This document shows, one piece after another, positions 13,382-19,754 of a stretch of 22,930 bases of DNA (position 1 is the first letter of the stretch; each line of letters opens with the position of its first letter). The notes beneath the pieces were generated by a model, which made no database searches, was not told the origin of the DNA, and worked only from the letters and a program-made list of their open reading frames with translations. The translations under genes were made by a program, and so were the position numbers. The DNA is from a virus. The DNA lies in the IMG/VR virus record IMGVR_UViG_3300028592_000082, positions 1-22,930 of that record; one strand, 5' to 3'.

Positions 13382-15679
13382 ATGATCGGCCGTTTCCCCG
13401 AATCCTTCCTCGACGAGCTGCGCGCCGCGGTGCCGATCTCTCAGGTCGTTGGCCAGTTCGTCCAATGGGACAGTGGCAAGTCCAACCCAGGCCGGCATGA
13501 CATGTGGGCTTGCTGCCCCTTCCATGCCGAGAACTCGCCCAGCTTCCACGCTCAGGACAGCGAGCAACTGTACCATTGCTTCGGTTGTGGCGCCTCCGGC
13601 GACCACTTCAAGTTCCTCATGGAGCATCGCGGCGCGTCGTTTCCAGAGGCCGTGGCGTTCGTTGCCGAGATGGCTGGCATCGACCTGCCGGAAGGCAATG
13701 GAAGCAGCAAGCCATCCCGACCACCAGAACAGCCACGGCAGACCAAAATGGCCCCACAGCCCTCCGCTGGCGAAATCCGGCCAGAGATCGTCAAGACCTA
13801 TGACTACACCGACCGCGACGGCGCGCTGCTTTATCAGGTCTGCCGGCTCCAGAAGAAGCTGCCAGACGGCACCTGGGCCAAGAACAAGGATGGCAAGGGG
13901 ACGTGGAAGACCTTCTTCCAGCGCCGACCGGATGGGGCAGGGAAGTGGATATGGAGCCTGTCGGCTGGCGAGTTCATGCGGAAGCCCGGCGGCGACTGGC
14001 GGGTCTATGACGGCAAGAAGTTCGAAGAGGGCATGGAGACGCGGTTATTCGATGCCGGCGCCGAGCACACCATCTACCGCCATCCCGAAATCGAGATCGC
14101 CATCGCCGAGGGCAGGACGATCCTGATCACCGAAGGCGAGAAGGATGCCGAGACGGCCGTCGTCCTCGGATTCTGCGGCACCACGAATAGCAGCGGCTCG
14201 AAACACTGGAAGGATTACCACTCGGCATGCTTCCGCGGTGCCGATGTCTTGATCTGCCTCGACAATGACGCTGCCGGCGACCGGGCTGATGAACTGGCCA
14301 AGTCGATGCGAGGCATCGCCCGGCGAATCCGAGTGCTGGATTTCGCAAAGGTGGTCGATGGCTTCCCTGAGAAAAAGGACATCACGGACTGGGTCGAGGA
14401 GTTCGGCGGCACCGCCGACCAACTCGTGCAGATTTTGCACCAGTTGCCAGACTATCGGCCGCGCCCTCCGGCATCCCGCTTCAACGCCCTAGCCGTCAAA
14501 GATGCCATTCGCTTCGCCGCCAACCACGATTGGCTGGTCGAAGACCTGATCGAAGCGCGTGGCACCTTCGCTTTCGCCGGTAATAGCCAGTCGGGCAAGA
14601 CATTCCAGGTTATCGAGCTCGCCTTCTGTGTTGCCACTGGCCGCAAATACTGGGGCAGGGACGTGAAGCAGGGGCTCGTCGTCTACCAAGTCGGCGAGGG
14701 CGAGGAGGGCTTTATGAAGCGCCTTGCCGGCTACTTCAAAGACCGCGGCATCGATGACATGTCCGACCTTCCCATCGTCGTGCTGCCGAAAAAGATCAAC
14801 CTCTTCACGGGCGACGATGACACCACCAACCTGATCGCGGAAGCCAAGGTGTGGGAGGAATACTACGGCATCCCGCTCCGCATGATCGTCATCGATACCT
14901 ACAACAAGGCCACGCGCGGCTCGAACGAGATCAGCGGGCAGGACGTCGGCAAGATCAATGACCGCCTTGAGCGCATCCAGAGCGAGTGCAAGTGCGCCGT
15001 TGGCGTGGTGGACCATCTCAGCGCGGGCGGCCGGGTGCGCGGCCATGGATCCAAGACCGGCGACATCACCAACATGATCATTGTTGAGAAGGACGAGAAG
15101 AAGGTGGACCGCAACGGCCGCGCGCTGCGCCGCATGCGCCTCGACAAGAACAAGGATGGTGAGAACGGCGGCACCATTGAATTTGTGCTGCGCCAGGTCG
15201 TGGTCGATTTCAACGCCGCCGGCAAGGCGATCACGACGTGCGTGGTCGAAGCCCCCCATGGCAGCGAGGAGGAGCTGGAGAAATCCGGGCGCCTGCCGCT
15301 GAACCAGTCGATCATCCTGCAGACCATTCGCGACGTCATTGCCCGTGATGGTTTCCCAGCACCACCAGACATGCCGGAGGAAGTCCGGCGCCCAGTAGTG
15401 GCATGGAAAACAGTGATGACCGAGTTGCGTAGGAAGTGGCTCTACAAAGCGCCTGAGAACGAGCCGGAGGCGCGCGAGCACGAACTACAGCGCATCGTCA
15501 CCGATGCCGGCAGGAAGCTCCAGAACCACGGCTACATCGATCGCGACAATACCAAGGGCATCGTGTGGTGGACCGGCAAGACTGATCGCCCCATCCCGAA
15601 GCCAAAGCCAGCCGAACCGGCCCCGACCGTCTCGCCAGCCCTCGCAAAGGAATTTGCAGAATCGGACGTGCCATTTTGA
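13382..15679 (+). CDS. Phage primase-helicase (CHC2 zinc finger + Toprim + RecA-like ATPase)
   Basis: 765 residues. The N-terminal zinc-binding domain has Cys45, His48, Cys66 and Cys69 in 'CCPFHAENSPSFH' and 'YHCFGCGASGDHFKFL'. The Toprim domain shows 'ILITEGEKDAETAVVLGF' (~250) and 'LICLDNDAAGDRADE' (~292). The RecA/RepA-like ATPase has Walker A 'GNSQSGKT' (~400) and Walker B 'RMIVIDTYNKA' (~500). It should prime and unwind DNA at the phage replication fork. ATG 13382 is preferred over TTG 13367 because it restores the ATGA junction with the gene at 12426 when the cargo insert is removed mentally. The C-terminal ~120 residues look like a winged-helix or linker region. Confidence 0.9.
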   Translation: MIGRFPESFLDELRAAVPISQVVGQFVQWDSGKSNPGRHDMWACCPFHAENSPSFHAQDSEQLYHCFGCGASGDHFKFLMEHRGASFPEAVAFVAEMAGIDLPEGNGSSKPSRPPEQPRQTKMAPQPSAGEIRPEIVKTYDYTDRDGALLYQVCRLQKKLPDGTWAKNKDGKGTWKTFFQRRPDGAGKWIWSLSAGEFMRKPGGDWRVYDGKKFEEGMETRLFDAGAEHTIYRHPEIEIAIAEGRTILITEGEKDAETAVVLGFCGTTNSSGSKHWKDYHSACFRGADVLICLDNDAAGDRADELAKSMRGIARRIRVLDFAKVVDGFPEKKDITDWVEEFGGTADQLVQILHQLPDYRPRPPASRFNALAVKDAIRFAANHDWLVEDLIEARGTFAFAGNSQSGKTFQVIELAFCVATGRKYWGRDVKQGLVVYQVGEGEEGFMKRLAGYFKDRGIDDMSDLPIVVLPKKINLFTGDDDTTNLIAEAKVWEEYYGIPLRMIVIDTYNKATRGSNEISGQDVGKINDRLERIQSECKCAVGVVDHLSAGGRVRGHGSKTGDITNMIIVEKDEKKVDRNGRALRRMRLDKNKDGENGGTIEFVLRQVVVDFNAAGKAITTCVVEAPHGSEEELEKSGRLPLNQSIILQTIRDVIARDGFPAPPDMPEEVRRPVVAWKTVMTELRRKWLYKAPENEPEAREHELQRIVTDAGRKLQNHGYIDRDNTKGIVWWTGKTDRPIPKPKPAEPAPTVSPALAKEFAESDVPF

Positions 15680-16029
15680 ACCGTCACTTCGTCCCCAAAC
15701 CATTCGAACCGCGCCGCACGGCGACATGGAACATCCGCCTCGGCTTCTATCATGGCCAAGGCCAGTCATCGGTCGAGATAGCCAAGCTGTTGGGTGACGG
15801 CACCGGCCCCGAGACGGTTCGGACCATGCTGCAAGGCGCCGGCCTTCCCAGCCCCGGCCGCCGCCGCATCTACGTGCCGCTCAATCTGGAATCGTGGGAG
15901 CGCGACATTCTCCAGCGCCATGCCCATGAGCGCGGGATCGACATGCAGACGCTGATCTACCGCATGGTGGCCTCGGGCCTGGTGCTGGACGACCTCTACG
16001 ATGCCGTGACCGATGGAAGGTATAGCTGA
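15676..16029 (+). CDS. Helix-turn-helix phage protein, TTG start
   Basis: 117 residues. The only start that uses the whole frame is TTG at 15676, overlapping the primase TGA (TTGA), in line with the coupling pattern of the operon. 'GFYHGQGQSSVEIAKLLGDG' followed by 'TGPETVRTMLQGAGLP' is a clear helix-turn-helix of the GcrA/Hin style. A second helical region ('WERDILQRHAHERGIDMQTL') follows. Probably a DNA-binding regulator; target unknown. Confidence 0.75.
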   Translation: MNRHFVPKPFEPRRTATWNIRLGFYHGQGQSSVEIAKLLGDGTGPETVRTMLQGAGLPSPGRRRIYVPLNLESWERDILQRHAHERGIDMQTLIYRMVASGLVLDDLYDAVTDGRYS

Positions 16030-16577
16030 TGATTGAAGCCGACATCGATCTGTGGACGCCTGAGGCGGTCAAGACGGCCTATGCCGAGGCGCTGGTCATC
16101 ATCGAGCGGACAGGCATACGGGAAGTCCCGCGCATGGCCCGATCGAACTATGGGGGCATCCACACCTCCGATGATATCGCCGGACAGGCAGACCGATATG
16201 GCTTGGACAGCAGGATCAAGGACAACCGGGGCCGTGCGCAGCACATCATCATGCCGCAGCGGGGCAACAAGGTCCGGGTTCGGTATTCGCCTGAGCAGAT
16301 CGCGTGGGCGACCTTTGTGCTGTGCGGCGGCTCATTCCATGGCAGTGCCAAGGTCGAGCCATGGACGTCGGGCATCATCGGCAAGAGCGTGACGCGCGAG
16401 AGCTTCGAGGCATGGGGCAGGCAGGTCGCAGGGCGCCGGCTGGGCGCGGAGAAGCTGACGATGAACGAGATCGCCGCATCGGTCGGCTTGCCGCAGCGAA
16501 CGTTCTTTCGCTATGTCACAGGGGCGGCGGAGCAGATCGCGAAGGCGCTCAACGCGGCAAGGGTGGAGTTGGTGTGA
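16029..16577 (+). CDS. Phage protein with C-terminal helix-turn-helix, last gene of the early operon
   Basis: 182 residues starting in a TGATG overlap. The first ~75 residues are unrecognised ('WTPEAVKTAYAEALVIIERT'). The C-terminus 'LTMNEIAASVGLPQRTFFRY' followed by 'VTGAAEQIAKALN' is a helix-turn-helix. Proteins of this kind sit between the replication and terminase modules in many alphaproteobacterial phages and may regulate late genes. That role is inferred from position. It stops two bases before a convergent gene. Confidence 0.75.
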   Translation: MIEADIDLWTPEAVKTAYAEALVIIERTGIREVPRMARSNYGGIHTSDDIAGQADRYGLDSRIKDNRGRAQHIIMPQRGNKVRVRYSPEQIAWATFVLCGGSFHGSAKVEPWTSGIIGKSVTRESFEAWGRQVAGRRLGAEKLTMNEIAASVGLPQRTFFRYVTGAAEQIAKALNAARVELV

Positions 16578-16579
16578 GC

Positions 16580-17212
16580 CTATTCGACGTCTAACTTCGG
16601 CGCGCCGGGTAGGGACCGGAATCGCGCAGTGAACTCCGTGACGCCGTTGCGCATGATTTCGCGCTCGAAGTGCTCCTTGTGCACTTTATCTGTGCCGTCG
16701 ATCGCATATTCGATGTTGATACCAACGATAGTGCGCCAGTCGGTGGTGCGACCAACCTTCTCTGTCACCTGATAAAGGAACTCGTAGTTGGGCGGGTTGG
16801 TCCCCAGAGAGCGATTCCCGGGGAGCCTAAGCGGTGGGTCATAGGAATACTGGACGACTTCGTCTAACTCACCTTCATCGCGGATAATGGCGTCGACGAT
16901 TCCAGCGAGTGCCATTTGGTCGTCGTGATCCGAAATCCTGTAGGCAATGAAGCCATCATTGGTTTCAAACTCAAGCCGACGAAGCAGCATTGCCCGGCGA
17001 TTGTAGTTGGTGATCTGCACTGCGACGCGCGGGATGCCGCCGCCATACAGCGTGCTCTCGATCTGAAAGACTTCAATGAAGGGGTCAATCTCGCCCAGCG
17101 CTTTGTCCGCGTTGCGCTTGGCGTGTATCGACGATCGCCAAGCGATGAGGGCGGCTCCAGCGGCGATAGCCGCCGCGATGCTGCTGACAATGGTTTGGGG
17201 TTCAATTTCCAT
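16580..17212 (-). CDS. Membrane-anchored protein of unknown function (cargo)
   Basis: 210 residues from the ATG at 17212; the open frame runs to 17362 but overlaps the upstream gene. One N-terminal hydrophobic helix (residues ~7-25, 'IVSSIAAAIAAGAALIAWRS') is followed by a charged linker and a ~170-residue globular part rich in beta-prone stretches ('RVAVQITNYNRRAMLLRRLE', 'GINIEYAIDGTDKVHKEHFE'). Basic residues after the helix suggest a cytoplasmic domain. It overlaps the upstream HTH gene by 11 bases, so the two are a pair. GC is lower than in the phage core. No family recognised. Confidence 0.72.
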   Translation of the reverse strand: MEIEPQTIVSSIAAAIAAGAALIAWRSSIHAKRNADKALGEIDPFIEVFQIESTLYGGGIPRVAVQITNYNRRAMLLRRLEFETNDGFIAYRISDHDDQMALAGIVDAIIRDEGELDEVVQYSYDPPLRLPGNRSLGTNPPNYEFLYQVTEKVGRTTDWRTIVGINIEYAIDGTDKVHKEHFEREIMRNGVTEFTARFRSLPGAPKLDVE

Positions 17213-17471
17213 TGTCGCCCGCCAGCAGCCGTCTCTCGGCCTCTGCCCGTGCCGCCTCAAGCACGCCCGGAATAGCCCAGGTCGCGACAACAGCCGCGAC
17301 CCATGGTGGCAAGTCTTCAGCCCCATCCAGCCACTTCGCCACGGTGGCAGTCCCTGGGCCATAGATGCGCCGAAACTGGTTCGGCGTCATCTGGTGGGTC
17401 CCGAGCGCGGCAGAGAACTCCTCCGCCGTCATTCTCGTAAATCGGTATGGCGTCCCGCCGACTGATGGCAA
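17202..17471 (-). CDS. Small helix-turn-helix protein paired with the membrane protein
   Basis: Residues 'MTAEEFSAALGTHQMTPNQF', 'RRIYGPGTATVAKWLDGAED' and 'LPPWVAAVVATW' form a compact helix-turn-helix of the type used by small alphaproteobacterial DNA-binding proteins. The start is uncertain. TTG at 17471 has an excellent AAGGAG six bases upstream (89 residues); ATG at 17432 has a poor site but gives the usual 'MTxEEF' N-terminus (76 residues); GTG 17498 is also possible. It overlaps the downstream membrane-protein gene by 11 bases and may regulate that cassette. Confidence 0.68.
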   Translation of the reverse strand: MPSVGGTPYRFTRMTAEEFSAALGTHQMTPNQFRRIYGPGTATVAKWLDGAEDLPPWVAAVVATWAIPGVLEAARAEAERRLLAGDNGN

Positions 17472-17536
17472 GGCAATCTCCTTCGCATGGTGGCCCACGC
17501 GCCTGCGTCCACAAGGTCATAGTCACGGTCCCGCCG

Positions 17537-17746
17537 CTAGTCGAGTATCTGAATGAGGCAACCGATCGGATCCGAAGCGCTGAAGCAGCGCTCGACGGAT
17601 GGTGGTGGCCACATCATCATGCCGAGAAAGATGCCGGCCGAGAACAATCCGCAGGCGACAAGGCATGCCACGCTGCAGAGAAGCGATGGTGGGAGGCTCA
17701 ATACTAAGGGATGGGGCGCAGATGCGCGGGCTGGCACTGGGGCCAT
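17537..17746 (-). CDS. Small single-TM protein (cargo)
   Basis: 69 residues. AGGAG lies nine bases before the ATG, which is why this frame is preferred over the longer minus-strand frame 17523-17774 and the plus-strand frame 17447-17707. Residues ~13-48 are hydrophobic ('LLCSVACLVACGLFSAGIFL') and are followed by a short tail with two Cys. It could be a small membrane protein or a toxin-like peptide. First gene of the leftward cassette that continues to 16580. Coding status is moderate. Confidence 0.5.
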   Translation of the reverse strand: MAPVPARASAPHPLVLSLPPSLLCSVACLVACGLFSAGIFLGMMMWPPPSVERCFSASDPIGCLIQILD

Positions 17747-18079
17747 GGATGACTACTCCTGTCGTGGGTGGCACAATCGCCTGGCGGTCGAGGACCGTTG
17801 ATGTGGAAGAAATAGGAGTTCGCGGAATCAGTCAACACGATTTATGCGGATTTTGTTGTTGGTCGCGACAGGTCGCCGACGTCGGAACAGCGATATCGAA
17901 ATCGGTGCAAGCACTTGCACGGTGGTCTTAAAGTTAAAAATAGTTTGCGGAATGTCGGACTCTTGCCCCGTTTTGACCGGTGGCAGCAAATCAGGCGATA
18001 AGCGGGTCATTCCAGATAGCGTGGAAATGCTGAGCCAACCGTGTTGCAGGCCGAGCCTCGCCCGGATATGCATTTTCCC
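17747..18079. promoter_or_regulatory. Divergent intergenic region with repressor-like half-sites and a separate dyad
   Basis: This 333-base gap separates the leftward cargo cassette from the rightward DUF6864-like pair. A leftward -35 TTGACT (17835-17830) has a weak -10 TATTTC at 15 bases, and a GCGGAAT half-site (17822-17828) lies in that spacer. Further half-sites are GCGGATT (17846-17852) and GCGGAAT (17947-17953). A perfect dyad GTGCAAG-CA-CTTGCAC (17905-17920) overlaps a candidate rightward -35 TTGCAC, followed by an AT-rich stretch (17929-17945). No gene is seen. Confidence 0.4.
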
Positions 18080-18463
18080 ATGAGCAACGCAGAACCCAGT
18101 CTTCCATTCCCGCCGCTTCCCAACCCGCTCACCGCAGTGGTAAATGCAGGCGGCAAACGGGTCGTATCGACTGGCAGTCTTGTGCTGCAGAGGAATGACA
18201 GTATCGAGATCAAGGTTGAAGACCTGATCTTCGTGCTCGAATTCGTTGAAGGTGACGAGCAGGAAGTTCGCTACGAAGTTCGTGACGACAAGCTATTCGC
18301 CACTTTCACGGCCTTTGATAACTCATTGGGCAGTTCCGTGAGCCCGGTAAAGGTCGCCACTATTGATGGCGTTCCGCTCCTCTTGGGCGTGTATAGTCAA
18401 ACGATCGGCGATAAGGGGCGTCTCGTCATCTACACACTCCTGACGGAGGTCGTGGGTGGCTAA
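18080..18463 (+). CDS. DUF6864-like protein (cargo)
   Basis: 127 residues from ATG 18080. ATG 18068 and GTG 18041 are possible earlier starts; none has a strong ribosome site. The body reads 'VVSTGSLVLQRNDSIEIKVE', 'DLIFVLEFVEGDEQEVRYEV', 'FTAFDNSLGSSVSPVKVATI' and 'RLVIYTLLTE'. This matches my recollection of the DUF6864 pattern (a 'sG.v...n...i.i.dL.i.f.F', 'NFdNsLGt...Pi', 'l.YT' beta-rich domain). No function is known to me for that family. It overlaps the next gene by eight bases, so the two are translated together. Confidence 0.75.
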   Translation: MSNAEPSLPFPPLPNPLTAVVNAGGKRVVSTGSLVLQRNDSIEIKVEDLIFVLEFVEGDEQEVRYEVRDDKLFATFTAFDNSLGSSVSPVKVATIDGVPLLLGVYSQTIGDKGRLVIYTLLTEVVGG

Positions 18464-18743
18464 CAAGTTTGAGTTGCCCAAAAATACTCAGCTCGCAGGA
18501 AAGATGCTCGATGAGCAGCGCAAGGAGCGTGGCGCGATGGGCTGGCTATGGGGCACCAAGGAACATGCCCCGCTGAACATAGCGGGCTTCATGCTGATTT
18601 CGTGTGTTCTGGCACTTGTGGTCGTCGCATTTATTGTGCCGGATCTGGTGCGTTCGCACTCCCAGCTAATCGTTTCAAGCATATTCAGTTTGATCACGTT
18701 GATCGTCGGGTACATTTTCGGGCGCAAAACTTCCGACGACTGA
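18456..18743 (+). CDS. Two-TM membrane protein, partner of the DUF6864-like protein
   Basis: 95 residues from a GTG start with GGAGGT five bases upstream. A charged N-terminus ('KMLDEQRKERGAMGWLWGTK') is followed by two hydrophobic helices (~44-65 and ~73-90: 'FMLISCVLALVVVAFIVPDL', 'LIVSSIFSLITLIVGYIFGR'). Both ends probably face the cytoplasm. GC is low here (26 of 60 bases at 18661-18720), pointing to transfer. The eight-base overlap with the upstream gene suggests a soluble sensor plus membrane partner, but that is inference. Confidence 0.78.
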   Translation: MANKFELPKNTQLAGKMLDEQRKERGAMGWLWGTKEHAPLNIAGFMLISCVLALVVVAFIVPDLVRSHSQLIVSSIFSLITLIVGYIFGRKTSDD

Positions 18744-18770
18744 TGCCGCCGAAGCGGCACTTCGATCAGT
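18739..18770. terminator. Hairpin between convergent genes
   Basis: TGCCGC-CGAA-GCGGCA (18744-18759) is enclosed by an outer ACTGA/TCAGT pair (18739-18743, 18766-18770). It spans the exact convergence point of the rightward pair (stop at 18743) and the leftward gene (stop at 18766). There is no T-run, so a bidirectional terminator is suggested by position and stem strength only. Confidence 0.5.
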
Positions 18771-18990
18771 CAGAATCTCGCGGCAAGCGCTGCAGATGAC
18801 GGAGCAGTGAAAACTCCGATCCGATGAACTTCGCTAAGGAGTCGCTGCGGTGTTGCGCGTCAGCCCAAGCGAGGGCGACAAGAAACCCAATTGCTCCTAA
18901 CGCAATGGCGGCGCCTTGGTACATCGCAAGCCAGTAGACGATCCAACCGAACACGGCGCAAGCGCCTATCATAGCGACAGATTTCAACAT
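18766..18990 (-). CDS. Small two-TM membrane protein (cargo)
   Basis: 74 residues. A strong ribosome site GGGAGG lies six bases before the ATG. Hydrophobic helices at ~3-22 ('SVAMIGACAVFGWIVYWLAM') and ~26-43 ('AAIALGAIGFLVALAWADAQ') are followed by a basic/polar tail ('FSLLRHLQRLPRDSD'). It could resemble a holin in size, but it is on the strand opposite to the late genes and next to other reverse-strand cargo, so a lysis role is not supported. Its start codon overlaps, on the other strand, the ATG of the fragment at 18989. Confidence 0.68.
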   Translation of the reverse strand: MLKSVAMIGACAVFGWIVYWLAMYQGAAIALGAIGFLVALAWADAQHRSDSLAKFIGSEFSLLRHLQRLPRDSD

Positions 18991-19054
18991 GCTCGTCCTC
19001 CCAAACCAACGTCATGAAGCATTCGCCCAGGCGCTCGCCAAGGGCAAGAGCTAG
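18989..19054 (+). pseudogene. Remnant N-terminus resembling a terminase small subunit
   Basis: A 21-codon open frame with ATG and TAG, squeezed between two reverse-strand genes. Residues 6-21 read NQRHEAFAQALAKGKS. This is very like the conserved start of Terminase_2-type small subunits, where a helix 'xxRHEAFAQALAKGxS' is normally followed by 'A..AY..AGY'. Here the frame stops at the boundary of the 94-aa cargo gene (its TAG overlaps the reverse gene's end at 19051). It is best read as a gene fragment left by insertion or replacement upstream of the present terminase genes. Too short to be certain. Confidence 0.5.
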
Positions 19055-19335
19055 GTCGTTGGGGGCAGAGAAGCCCAGACAGCGAGCCCTGCAGCCAGAG
19101 CTGCGAGACCGCTGGTGAGGGCTGCCCAGAAATTTATCCGAGATTGCCTGTTGAAGTAGGCGAGCGCCTTTTCCCAGTCCACCCCGCCCATTATGAACGG
19201 TCCGTCGGTCGATATGCTGATGACCTTGGGCTGCGCCACCTTTGAGAATGGACTAGGCATAAGGGAAGACCATAGCCACAACAGGCTGGACGCTACCCAT
19301 AACAGTGCCGACGTCCAAAGCATGGCGTTGACCAT
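19051..19335 (-). CDS. Small two-TM membrane protein (cargo)
   Basis: 94 residues from the ATG at 19335, which has AGGAGG five bases upstream; the frame is open to 19377 but that extension lacks a ribosome site. Hydrophobic helices lie at ~3-26 ('AMLWTSALLWVASSLLWLWS') and ~70-90 ('INFWAALTSGLAALAAGLAV'). They flank a ~45-residue loop ('PKVISISTDGPFIMGGVDWE'). It is followed 60 bases later by another small membrane protein on the same strand, so the two may be one leftward cassette. No family recognised. Confidence 0.7.
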   Translation of the reverse strand: MVNAMLWTSALLWVASSLLWLWSSLMPSPFSKVAQPKVISISTDGPFIMGGVDWEKALAYFNRQSRINFWAALTSGLAALAAGLAVWASLPPTT

Positions 19336-19391
19336 TTCGACCTCCTTCTTTGAGGTTGGTTCGTGCCCGAAATTCAAACGGAAATCAAACG

Positions 19392-19754
19392 ATGGTAGCG
19401 ACTAAGCGCGGAGGTCGTCGGGAAGGCGCAGGGCGACCCACAGGCAGGCGAAACACCGCCACCCGTAGCCAAGGCGCATCCCTGAGCGAGCTGGCGCGCA
19501 AGCACACCGCTGACGCCCTATCAGTGCTGGTGTCCGTGGCCAAGAAGAGCGAGAGCGACAGCGCTCGGGTGGCGGCCGCCAATGCCATCCTCGACCGAGG
19601 ATACGGCAAGCCGCGCCAGGCGGTCGAGCACTCTGGCTCCATCGGCACCTACGACCTTACCAAATTGGATGACGATGCACTCGACAAGCTCGAATCCATC
19701 CTCGGTCCGCTTGCCCACGATGGCGGAGATCAGGGCGGAGAGGAATCGACGTAA
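19392..19754 (+). CDS. Terminase small-subunit-like protein
   Basis: 120 residues from the ATG at 19392; the frame is open to 19350. The start 'KRGGRREGAGRPTGRRNTAT' is the basic low-complexity head of small-terminase-like proteins of alphaproteobacterial phages. 'LARKHTADALSVLVSVAKKS' and 'SARVAAANAILDRGYGKPRQ' are the conserved helical core. It probably binds phage DNA and guides the large subunit. It overlaps the large terminase gene by 35 bases. The ribosome site is weak (GGA nine bases upstream). Confidence 0.78.
   Translation: MVATKRGGRREGAGRPTGRRNTATRSQGASLSELARKHTADALSVLVSVAKKSESDSARVAAANAILDRGYGKPRQAVEHSGSIGTYDLTKLDDDALDKLESILGPLAHDGGDQGGEEST

Noticed and set aside
12423-13385. A 320-codon plus-strand frame opposite the membrane-protein gene, starting in an ATGA overlap
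   Set aside because: Its product is rich in His, Cys, Arg and Ser with no coherent domain, while the reverse frame has two clean membrane helices, a pentapeptide-like segment and a strong ribosome site. The ATGA is better explained as the old primase junction.
14489-15481. Long minus-strand frame (330 codons) inside the primase gene
   Set aside because: It is the mirror of a high-GC coding region; the plus strand carries clear zinc-finger, Toprim and Walker motifs.
17447-17707. Plus-strand 86-aa frame with a Trp/His-rich helix
   Set aside because: No ribosome site at its start and it overlaps three reverse-strand genes; the reverse frame at 17537-17746 has AGGAG at proper spacing.
17905-17920. 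Reading the GTGCAAG/CTTGCAC dyad as a quorum-sensing (tra/lux-type) box
   Set aside because: Arm spacing differs from the tra-box pattern and no LuxR-type gene is in the window; kept only as an unassigned dyad.
18766-18990. Calling the small two-TM protein a holin
   Set aside because: It is on the strand opposite to the late genes, has no endolysin or spanin neighbour, and sits in a cargo block.
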